A DNA stretch of 64,000 nucleotides from an uncultured Clostridia bacterium (lineage in GTDB: Bacteria > Bacillota > Clostridia > UMGS1883): the NCBI GenBank assembly GCA_947629005.1, contig CANRCD010000009.1, forward strand, positions 1-64,000, given 5' to 3'. Of the stretch, positions 20,047 to 27,622 are shown one piece after another. The notes under the pieces are model-generated. The model was given only the letters and a program-made list of their open reading frames with translations. It was not told where the DNA came from and made no database searches. Made by a program: the position numbers and the translations under genes. The stretch's first letter is position 1; every line of letters begins with the position of its first letter.

Positions 20047-21473
20047 TGACATACAAGGGCTACGAAATGGTTATAGGCCTCGAAACCCACGTGGAGCTCA
20101 AGACCGATACCAAGATATTTTGCTCCTGCCCCACTGCCTTCGGCGCGGAGCCCAATACTCACGTCTGTCCGGTGTGCATGGGCTACCCGGGCACGCTGCC
20201 CGTGCTTAACGGCAAGGTAGTCGAGTACGCCGTCAAGGCGGGACTCGCCACCAACTGCACCATCGCGCGTTACTCCAAGGAGGACCGCAAGAATTATTTC
20301 TACCCCGATCTCCCCAAGGCATACCAGATATCTCAGTACGACCTGCCCCTGTGCGAGCATGGCTACCTTGACATCGAAAGCGAGGAGGGCGCGAAGCGCA
20401 TTGGCATAACCCGCATACACATCGAGGAGGACGCCGGCAAGCTCGTCCACGACGACAGCGGCACACTTATTGACTGCAACCGCTGCGGCGTGCCGCTGAT
20501 AGAGATAGTTTCCGAGCCCGATATGCGCAGCGGCGAGGAGGCCGTGGCGTACCTGCGCAAGCTGCGCGCGATAATCCTTTACACCGGCGTGTCCGACTGC
20601 AAAATGCAGGAGGGGTCGCTCCGCTGCGACGTGAACCTTTCCGTTCGCAAGGTGGGTGAAAAGGAATTCGGCACAAGAACCGAAATGAAGAATCTCAACT
20701 CCTTCCAGTTTATTCTCAAGGCCATCGACTACGAATTTCACCGTCAGGTGGACGCCATTGAGCGCGGAGAGACTATCGTTCAGGAAACGCGCCGCTTTGA
20801 CAGCGTCACCGGCAAAACCTCCGCCATGCGCAGCAAGGAGGACGCCAACGATTACCGATACTTCCCCGACCCCGACCTTCCGCCAATAATAATGAGCGAG
20901 GAGCGTCTGCGCGAGCTCCAGAGCGCCATCCCCACCCTGCCCGACAAGCGCAAGCGTGACTACGTGGAGCGCTACGGTCTCAGCGCCTATAACGGCGAGC
21001 TGCTCACCAGTCAGATTGAAACGGCGGACTATTTCGAGGCTGCCGCCGCGAAAACAAAACATCCCAAGCTGCTGGGGAATCTAATCATATCCGAGGTCTT
21101 TCGCCTGCTTCCGCCCGAGGGCGGCGATATTCCGATTCCACCCGAAAGCATGGCGAAAATTGCCGATATGACGGGCGACGGAGTTATCAACAGCGGCACC
21201 GCCAAGAAGCTCGTCGGTATGCTTTGGAAGGAGGACGCCGACCCAGTTAAGCTCGTGGAGGAGCAGGGACTCGGCCAGATAAACGACCGCGCGGCCCTTG
21301 CGGAGGTAGTCGCCGCCGTCATCGCCGCCAATCCCAAGAGCGTGGCTGACTTTAAAAAGGGTAAGCTCCAGGCCGCTAAGGCCCTCATTGGTCAGGCCAT
21401 GGCAAAGACCTCTGGCCGAGGCAACCCGAATATCATTCAGGAGCTTATCGACGCCGAGCTCGCGGAGAAATAA
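20046..21473 (+). CDS. gatB: Aspartyl/glutamyl-tRNA amidotransferase subunit B
   Basis: 475 residues. It is the kinase/tRNA-binding subunit of GatCAB: it phosphorylates the misacylated Asp- or Glu-tRNA and amidates it. It shows GLETHVELKTDTKIFCSC, the zinc-site cysteines CSCP...CPVCMGYPG, EIVSEPDMR, EGSLRCDVNLSV, GTRTEMKNLNSF and a C-terminal YqeY-like tail. Full length. The TGATG overlap with gatA indicates translational coupling. Confidence 0.97.
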   Translation: MTYKGYEMVIGLETHVELKTDTKIFCSCPTAFGAEPNTHVCPVCMGYPGTLPVLNGKVVEYAVKAGLATNCTIARYSKEDRKNYFYPDLPKAYQISQYDLPLCEHGYLDIESEEGAKRIGITRIHIEEDAGKLVHDDSGTLIDCNRCGVPLIEIVSEPDMRSGEEAVAYLRKLRAIILYTGVSDCKMQEGSLRCDVNLSVRKVGEKEFGTRTEMKNLNSFQFILKAIDYEFHRQVDAIERGETIVQETRRFDSVTGKTSAMRSKEDANDYRYFPDPDLPPIIMSEERLRELQSAIPTLPDKRKRDYVERYGLSAYNGELLTSQIETADYFEAAAAKTKHPKLLGNLIISEVFRLLPPEGGDIPIPPESMAKIADMTGDGVINSGTAKKLVGMLWKEDADPVKLVEEQGLGQINDRAALAEVVAAVIAANPKSVADFKKGKLQAAKALIGQAMAKTSGRGNPNIIQELIDAELAEK

Positions 21474-21496
21474 AAAAATTCGCAATATGCCGAGAG

Positions 21497-21520
21497 GACG
21501 TAAAAAATACGCGCAGAACG
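21497..21520 (+). repeat. 24-nt motif shared with 2089..2112
   Basis: The core GTAAAAAATACGCGCAGA lies 24 bp after the gatB stop. The same motif follows fba. Confidence 0.7.
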
Positions 21521-21649
21521 ACGTCGGAACAAGTTAGGTCCCACCTCGCTGTTCCTCCTTTTTCCCCACAAATTCGACATAGCCGTCTTTGCGGGGGTCC
21601 CATGGCTTAACGCTTTGATTTAATTCTATAAAAATTACAAAATAAAATT

Positions 21650-21692
21650 AACGGAGGAAATCCGCTCATTTTGAGCGGATTTTCTCCGTTTT
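21650..21692 (+). terminator. Rho-independent terminator after gatB
   Basis: A long stem of AACGGAG plus AAATCCGCTC (21650..21667) against GAGCGGATTT plus CTCCGTT (21673..21690) with an ATTTT loop and T-rich 3' side. It closes the GatCAB operon, about 180 bp after the stop. The intervening DNA shows no gene. Confidence 0.85.
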
Positions 21693-21696
21693 ATGC

Positions 21697-21812
21697 ACTT
21701 GAACCACGAACGAAAATCACCCTCGGCGCACCTATGTATGCCGTAGGGGGCTTGCTCGGCGGCCAATGCCGCCTGCGCGGGCTGATTTTCGCCCGTTCTG
21801 ACGCGATTGCTT
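21697..21812 (+). repeat. Branched hairpin intergenic repeat, copy B
   Basis: Homologue of 2226..2340: the 24 bp from GAACGAAAATCAC into CCTCGGCG are identical. The second inner hairpin here is GGCGGCcaatGCCGCC where copy A has GGCTaaAGCC, so both arms changed and pairing is kept. It lies in the 454-bp non-coding gap before mrp. Confidence 0.75.
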
Positions 21813-21864
21813 CAGCCGACCTCGGCTTTTTTACAGCCGTTTTTGCTCATTACTCAAAAAATTG

Positions 21865-21893
21865 TTTACATTTCTTCCCCGATGTGGTAAAAT
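21865..21893 (+). promoter_or_regulatory. Promoter of mrp
   Basis: TTTACA (21865..21870), 17 bp, TAAAAT (21888..21893), then AAAAAGGAG before the ATG at 21928. Confidence 0.75.
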
Positions 21894-21927
21894 GAAATTA
21901 ACGATAAACAAAAAAGGAGTCTTAGCT

Positions 21928-22740
21928 ATGAGCGAATGCAGCCACGACTGCTCCTCCTGCGGGGAGCGCTGCGCCGAAAGGGAAAGCCTGCTTGAAAGCC
22001 CGAACGAGCTTTCCCAAATCAAAAGGGTGATAGCCGTCGTCAGCGGCAAGGGCGGCGTTGGCAAGTCGTCGGTGACGGGTATGCTGGCCTCTCTGGCCGC
22101 GAAAAAGGGCCTGCGCACCGCCGTGTTGGACGCCGACATAACCGGCCCCTCGGCGCCGAGAATGTTCGGCATAAAAACCATGGCCGAAAGCGACGGTCAG
22201 GGGATTTTCCCCGTCAAAAGCAAGGGCGGGATAAGCGTTATGAGCCTCAACCTGCTTGTTGACGACGAAACCAAGCCCGTTATTTGGCGCGGGCCGGTAA
22301 TCGCCGGAGCCGTAAAGCAGTTCTGGACGGACGTTGTCTGGGGCGATGTGGACATTATGTTCGTGGATATGCCTCCGGGAACCGGCGACGTGCCGCTGAC
22401 GGTGTTCCAGTCGGTGCCGGTGGACGGCATTGTGGTCGTCACATCGCCGCAGGAGCTGGTTTTCATGATAGTTGAAAAGGCGCTGAACATGGCAAAAATC
22501 ATGAATGTGCCCGTGCTGGGGCTGGTGGAAAACTACGCCTACTTCAAATGCCCCGACTGCGGCGGCGAGCACGCCGTTTTCGGACAAAGCCGCGCGGCGG
22601 AGGCCGCTAAGGCCCACGGCATAACCAATGTGGCCCGCCTGCCTATAGACTCCGGCTTTGCCGCGCTGTGCGACGCGGGAAGGGTGGAGGACTGCGACTG
22701 CTCTGCCCTTGAGGAATTTTTTGAAAATCTGATGAAATAA
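21928..22740 (+). CDS. mrp: Mrp/NBP35-family ATP-binding iron-sulfur carrier
   Basis: 270 residues from ATG 21928. The N-terminus is Cys-rich (CSHDCSSCGERC), then the deviant Walker A SGKGGVGKSS, LDADITGPSAPRMFG, DMPPGTGDVPLT, and a CPDC motif near 210 that can bind a shared [4Fe-4S] cluster. The family assembles or transfers Fe-S clusters as a dimer. The ribosome site AAGGAG and its own promoter support the start. lemA starts 15 bp downstream. Confidence 0.95.
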   Translation: MSECSHDCSSCGERCAERESLLESPNELSQIKRVIAVVSGKGGVGKSSVTGMLASLAAKKGLRTAVLDADITGPSAPRMFGIKTMAESDGQGIFPVKSKGGISVMSLNLLVDDETKPVIWRGPVIAGAVKQFWTDVVWGDVDIMFVDMPPGTGDVPLTVFQSVPVDGIVVVTSPQELVFMIVEKALNMAKIMNVPVLGLVENYAYFKCPDCGGEHAVFGQSRAAEAAKAHGITNVARLPIDSGFAALCDAGRVEDCDCSALEEFFENLMK

Positions 22741-22755
22741 AAGGGAGGAAGAAAA

Positions 22756-23307
22756 ATGAAAGCGCTTATCATCGTAATCGCGATAGTCGTTGTTTTGGCG
22801 GCGGCCGTGGCCGCGGCCTACAACACGCTCGCCAAACTCAGGTTAAAGGTGGAGGAGGCATTCTCCACCATGGACGTGTACTTTAAAAAACGCTACGACC
22901 TTATCCCCAACCTCGTGGAAACGGTCAAGGGCTACGCCAAGCACGAGGCCGAAACCCTTGAAAACGTTGTCAAGGCGCGTAACAGCGCCATTTCGGCTCA
23001 GGGCGGCGAAAAGCTTGAAAGCGAAAACGCCTTAAGCGGCGCTCTTGGCAGGCTGTTTGCCCTCAGCGAGGCCTATCCCGACCTCAAAGCCGACACTCAG
23101 TTTCTTAACCTCCAGACACAGCTCCAGAAAATCGAGGAGGACATTGCCAACGCCCGCAAATACTACAATGGCGCGGTTCGTCAGTACAATGAAAAATGCG
23201 TGACCGTGCCCAGCAGCATTGTCGCCGGGCTGTTCCACTTCGAGCAGAAGCCCTATTTCTCGGTTTCCAACGAGGCGGAGAGGGAAAATGTGCAGGTTAA
23301 ATTCTAA
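22756..23307 (+). CDS. lemA: LemA family protein
   Basis: 183 residues. One N-terminal membrane helix (about 3-22) and a helical-bundle domain with the family pattern VEEAFSTMDVYFKKRYDLIPNLVETVKGYAKHE, YPDLKADTQFLNLQTQLQKIE and RKYYNGAVRQYNE. The function is not established. The next gene overlaps by 20 bp and encodes a DUF2207 protein, the usual LemA partner in bacteria. Confidence 0.95.
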   Translation: MKALIIVIAIVVVLAAAVAAAYNTLAKLRLKVEEAFSTMDVYFKKRYDLIPNLVETVKGYAKHEAETLENVVKARNSAISAQGGEKLESENALSGALGRLFALSEAYPDLKADTQFLNLQTQLQKIEEDIANARKYYNGAVRQYNEKCVTVPSSIVAGLFHFEQKPYFSVSNEAERENVQVKF

Positions 23308-25147
23308 GATTCTTGCCTGTTTTGTGGCGACGCTGCTTTTCGCCGCGCCGACTCTGGCTTACGAACCCTTCAACGTGAGCGCATACGACGTGGATATATC
23401 CGTGGACGCCGACAGACGCCACCATGTCAGCGAGACTATCGCGCTGGACTTTTTCGGCCAAAGCCATGGCATATTGCGGGAAATTCCGCTGAGCAGCAGT
23501 CAAGAGCCGTATAAGATAGAAAATGTCAGCGTGGAGGGAGAGCCTTTTGCTCTGGAGAGCGGCCGCAACGTGCTCGGTATACGCATCGGCAGCCCTTACG
23601 ACTATGTTTACGGGCCGAAAACCTACCGAATAAGCTACGACCTTGTCTATGCTAAGGACGGCGACAGAGAAAATGATATTGTCTACGTTACGCCGATAGG
23701 TACCGAGTGGGACGTTCCCATTCACAACGCCTCCGTGCGGTTGACGCTGCCCACCGATAAGATAAACGGTTTCGAGGCCTACCGCGGAGCCTACGGCGGC
23801 GACGAAAGGCTTGAGGGCGTTGCCGCGGACGGAAATGTCCTATCCGTTGACGGCGTTGAGCTTGGCAGCCGCGAGGGGCTTACGCTCTATGTGAGGCTGG
23901 CCGAGGGCACCTTTGCCGCCGCGCCGAAAAGCCTCGCACCCATCGAGAGCATGATAGTTTTTGCGCTGGCGTTGGCCGCGCTGGCTCTGGCGGCCCTGAC
24001 TGCCGCGCGGTGGTTCGGCATAGGGCGCGACGACGCTATCATCCGCACAGTAGAATTTTACTCGCCCGACGACATGAATCCCGCCGAGGTTTCGTATATT
24101 GCGAACCGCGGAGTCAATAACTCCGCCGTTTCCGCCATGTTCTTCTACTGGGCGTCCAAGGGTTATATCAGGTATCGCGAGGGCGAGGGAGGCTCGTTCA
24201 CGCTGGAAAAGGCCGCCCCCATCGGCGAGGACAGGCCCGAGTACGAGCGCAGAGCTTTTGACGCGCTCTTTAAAAACGGCGACAGTATCACCGACAGCGA
24301 AATCGGCGAAATCTACTACGACGAAGCGCAATCCGTGATAATAAATGCGCAGGAAAGCTTCCGCGGCAAGCGCGCTCTCGAGCGACGCAAAAATGCCGCC
24401 GCGGCGGCATTGCAGCTTGGGTTCTGTTTGCTGCCGCCGCTGCTTTACGGTCTGCTCGCCCTGCTGCGCGAGCCCGCCGATACCGGCCTTTTCGGCTTTC
24501 TTGGCCTGCTGCCGCCGCTGATAGTCTACGCGCTGACGCTGTCCTTGGTACAGCGCTCCGTCACCGGAGGTCGCGTATTCGCGGCGATAGTCATAGCCGC
24601 CGCCGGAGGCCTTGGCTGCTTCTATGCTTCGGCTCTTATGGAGGCGCGCTTTTTCGGCAGCCGGCCGCGCTGCCTTGTCATCGTTGGCGCGGCCACGCTC
24701 GGCGCGCTGTTCGCGGCGCTCATACACCGCCGCACGGAATACGGAGCCGGTATAATAGGCCGCTGCCTCGGCTTTAAGGACTTTCTTGAAACCGCTGAAA
24801 AGGACAAGATAGAAAGTCTCGTAAACGAAAATCCGTCATACTTTTTTGACACTCTCCCCTTTGCCTTTGTGCTCGGCGTGACCGAAGCTTGGGCACGGAA
24901 GTTTGAAGGGCTCATAAGGGAGCCTCCGAGCTGGTATTATGGGTACGGCTATAACTATCCATTTACTCCAATGTATTTTGGCGGCGCGGTTGCCAGAGCC
25001 AACGGCGGACTCAGCAGGGTATTTGCCCAGCGCGCCGTGCGCAACGCCGACGGCGGTTTCGGCCGGTCCGGCGGTTTCGGCGGTGGCTTTTCCGGCGGGG
25101 GGTTCTCCGGAGGCGGCGGCGGAGGCGGCGGCGGGACCGCTTGGTGA
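23288..25147 (+). CDS. DUF2207 family membrane protein
   Basis: 619 residues from ATG 23288 (GGAGAGGG site within the end of lemA). Signal peptide (about 1-22), extracytoplasmic beta domain, one helix near 230, a cytoplasmic segment (VEFYSPDDMNPAEVSYIANRG, typical of the family), then paired helices (about 385-480) and a glycine-rich tail ending in GGGGGGGGGTAW. This tail and the LemA pairing are hallmarks of DUF2207 proteins. The function is unknown and probably linked to the cell envelope. Confidence 0.9.
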   Translation: MCRLNSKILACFVATLLFAAPTLAYEPFNVSAYDVDISVDADRRHHVSETIALDFFGQSHGILREIPLSSSQEPYKIENVSVEGEPFALESGRNVLGIRIGSPYDYVYGPKTYRISYDLVYAKDGDRENDIVYVTPIGTEWDVPIHNASVRLTLPTDKINGFEAYRGAYGGDERLEGVAADGNVLSVDGVELGSREGLTLYVRLAEGTFAAAPKSLAPIESMIVFALALAALALAALTAARWFGIGRDDAIIRTVEFYSPDDMNPAEVSYIANRGVNNSAVSAMFFYWASKGYIRYREGEGGSFTLEKAAPIGEDRPEYERRAFDALFKNGDSITDSEIGEIYYDEAQSVIINAQESFRGKRALERRKNAAAAALQLGFCLLPPLLYGLLALLREPADTGLFGFLGLLPPLIVYALTLSLVQRSVTGGRVFAAIVIAAAGGLGCFYASALMEARFFGSRPRCLVIVGAATLGALFAALIHRRTEYGAGIIGRCLGFKDFLETAEKDKIESLVNENPSYFFDTLPFAFVLGVTEAWARKFEGLIREPPSWYYGYGYNYPFTPMYFGGAVARANGGLSRVFAQRAVRNADGGFGRSGGFGGGFSGGGFSGGGGGGGGGTAW

Positions 25148-25152
25148 TCCTC

Positions 25153-27357
25153 ATGGATAAAGTTACAAAGGACAAAATAAGTATAAAAAGGCCAATGCTC
25201 GTTATATCCGCTTTCGTAACGGGAGCGGCGGCTCTTTGCGCCCTCGGCGCTCCGCTGTGGGCAACGCTCGCGGCGGCGCTCGCCACCTGCATAATTTTGG
25301 CGTTCGTTCGTAAAAGCGCGGCTGTTCCGCTGACAGCCGCGCTTCTTGCCGTGTTTACGGCGTTGAGCTATACCTCAGCGGAGAAGCGGGCGAACGCCCT
25401 CGCCGAGAGATACGACGGCGTCGAAACCGAGATAACAGGCGTGGTGCGGGACCGCCCTCAAATATATGAAAACCGCGAGGTTTGCGTAATAAAGACCAAA
25501 GACCTCGGTCTTGTGCAGCTCACCCGCTACGGCGCGAGGGCCGACACACCCTCCGCGGGCGACAGAGTGTGTCTTCGCGTTACGCTTAGCGCCCCCAAGT
25601 CTGCAAAAAACGGTTATGGCTTCGATAACCGCTCCTACCTATACAGCCGCAAAATCTACCTCGCCGCCACGGACGAGGGCCCAATGAAAATTGAGTCGGG
25701 CGGAGTCACGCCGATGTCGCTGGCGGCTCGGGCGCAAAGCGCGGCGGTGAGGACCGGTGAGCGGCTGCTGCGCGGCGACGCTTTGGGCCTATACTGCGCC
25801 GTGGTATTCGGCGACAAGCGTCATACGGACGCGGAACTGAAAACCGCCCTCACCGCCTCGGGCCTGAGCCATATTGCCTCCGTGTCGGGGCTGCACCTTT
25901 CCATAGTTTCGGTTGTGCTCCTGACGTTGCTTTCCCTGCTGTTTGGCAGGGGGCGGGCCGGTCTGGCGGCTGCGATATGCGGAGCGGTTGCCTTTACTTT
26001 AGTTACCGGCGCAAGCAGCGCCACGGTGCGCGCCTGTATTATGACGACGCTTTACCTTACTGCAAAGCTGCTCTACCGCGACAGCGACGGCCTTTCGTCG
26101 CTTGGCGCGGCTGTATCCGCTATGCTGCTGTATAATCCAATGCTGATACTTGGGGCGTCGTTTCAGCTTTCGGCTTTGGCCACGCTGGGCATACTGATGT
26201 TCGTTCCGCTCTGGCAGCCGAGGCTTGCCGCGCTGCCCATGGTGTTCCGCGCGCCGGCGGAGCTTGTGCTCGTGAGCCTTGCGGCGCAGATAGGCGCGTT
26301 TGCGGCTCTTGCGGCGCACTATAACGGCTTCGCCCTGTACTTTATCCCCGCGAACCTGATTGTTGTGCCGCCGCTGAGCATCGCCCTGCCGATGGGACTT
26401 ATGCTGCCTTTACTCGGGCGCATACCCCTGCTGGGCGGGCTTTGGGCAAGGCTTTGCGAAGCGCTTTTCGGTTTTATCGCCCTTACTGCAAAGCGGATAG
26501 CCGCGCTCCCGTTTTCAATTGTGTCGCTCGGCAGGCCCTCTGCCCCGCTCATCGTCTCCTACGCGGCCTTGGTCTTGACCCTGTACCTGATCTGTACAAA
26601 GCGGCGCGCGATGGCCGCGGCGTTCGCCGTCTGCGCCGTGCTGGCCGGAGGCGCGGGCGGACTGATGATACACGCCGAAAACAGCCGCGCCACGCTGACA
26701 TTTCTTGACGTGGGTCGCGGGGACTGCGCCGTGTTCTGCCTGCCGGGCGGCAAAACCGTGCTCATCGACGGCGGCAAGAGTGGTCACGAGATACGCGACT
26801 TTCTTGAGGGGAGGGGCGTCGCTCGCGTTGATGCTGCGGTCGTCACTTCCGCCAGCCGCGAGCATATAGGCGGAATAATAAGCCTTGCGTCGGACGGCAT
26901 GATCGAAACGCTCTGCCTGCCAAAGAGTATCGTAGCCGGACCCGAGGCCGCCGAACTGCTGGCCGAAGCGGCCGAAAACGGCGTTCGCACCGCAACCCTC
27001 GGCGACGGACTGTATGTTGCCTCGCTCCGACTACGGCCCGCGGGCGAGAACGACGGCACGGCCATAATGGCGGAGTACGGCGGCTGCAAAATACTGTTCT
27101 GCGCCGACGGCTATACCGAGTGGGAGCCCTGCGCCATTGTAAAAGCTCCCAATCACGGCGTGGGTAAATACAATTATATAAACGAGATAAACCGCTCACA
27201 TCCGTCCTTTGCCGTGATTTCCGGACTTAAGAGCGCAAGGGAGCGTTGCGCATATCTTGCTCCGCTGCTCAATTCCGGCGCGGAGGTGCGCATAACCGGC
27301 GAGGGCGGAGCCGCCGTGTTTGACTTAAGCGGGGCCGAGCCAACTATGATAAAGTAA
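25153..27357 (+). CDS. comEC: ComEC/Rec2 DNA-uptake channel protein
   Basis: 734 residues from ATG 25153. N-terminal helices, an OB-like segment, the Competence domain with LYCAVVFGDKRHTD, GLSHIASVSGLHLSI and ASSATVRACIMTTLYLTA, many helices, and a C-terminal MBL-type domain (LTFLDVGRGDCAVF, VLIDGGK). Known ComEC proteins translocate single-stranded DNA during transformation. The MBL metal motif is degenerate here: TSASREHIGG where most have THxDxDHxGG. The gene ends 9 bp before the left edge of the 10-kb island. Confidence 0.9.
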   Translation: MDKVTKDKISIKRPMLVISAFVTGAAALCALGAPLWATLAAALATCIILAFVRKSAAVPLTAALLAVFTALSYTSAEKRANALAERYDGVETEITGVVRDRPQIYENREVCVIKTKDLGLVQLTRYGARADTPSAGDRVCLRVTLSAPKSAKNGYGFDNRSYLYSRKIYLAATDEGPMKIESGGVTPMSLAARAQSAAVRTGERLLRGDALGLYCAVVFGDKRHTDAELKTALTASGLSHIASVSGLHLSIVSVVLLTLLSLLFGRGRAGLAAAICGAVAFTLVTGASSATVRACIMTTLYLTAKLLYRDSDGLSSLGAAVSAMLLYNPMLILGASFQLSALATLGILMFVPLWQPRLAALPMVFRAPAELVLVSLAAQIGAFAALAAHYNGFALYFIPANLIVVPPLSIALPMGLMLPLLGRIPLLGGLWARLCEALFGFIALTAKRIAALPFSIVSLGRPSAPLIVSYAALVLTLYLICTKRRAMAAAFAVCAVLAGGAGGLMIHAENSRATLTFLDVGRGDCAVFCLPGGKTVLIDGGKSGHEIRDFLEGRGVARVDAAVVTSASREHIGGIISLASDGMIETLCLPKSIVAGPEAAELLAEAAENGVRTATLGDGLYVASLRLRPAGENDGTAIMAEYGGCKILFCADGYTEWEPCAIVKAPNHGVGKYNYINEINRSHPSFAVISGLKSARERCAYLAPLLNSGAEVRITGEGGAAVFDLSGAEPTMIK

Positions 27358-27366
27358 AATAAAAAA

Positions 27367-27396
27367 CGCCCTTCAACGGCATGACGTAAGACAGTA
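27367..27396 (+). other. attL-like left edge of island 1
   Basis: CGCCCTTCA (27367..27375), one A, then the arm CGGCATGACGTAAGACAGTA (27377..27396). The 9-mer recurs at 37354..37362, and the arm is a 16/20 inverted match to 37336..37355. The preceding AAAAAACGCCC is the left half of a terminator whose right half is at 37363. Confidence 0.7.
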
Positions 27397-27429
27397 TAAT
27401 CAATAATGGCAGACTGTCGGACAGGATGC

Positions 27430-27470
27430 GAGAAACGGCATATCGCTTGAATTGCGATATGCCGTTTCTC
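27430..27470 (+). repeat. 17-bp perfect hairpin inside the island's left edge
   Basis: Arms GAGAAACGGCATATCGC (27430..27446) and its exact complement (27454..27470) around TTGAATT. There is no T-tract, so it is not a standard terminator. The 265-bp gap between comEC and the permease holds nothing else that looks genic. Confidence 0.7.
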
Positions 27471-27622
27471 TACATAGTATGTGTCACCGTTTAAGATATT
27501 TGGAACGCTGAAACTCGCATAAACACTTGCATTTTTTGCGGCAAAAATGCCAAAATCGGCATACCCCTTATGTTTACATTCCTACCCTCGAAATTGCGGT
27601 TAAAACTTTCTACACTCCCAAA

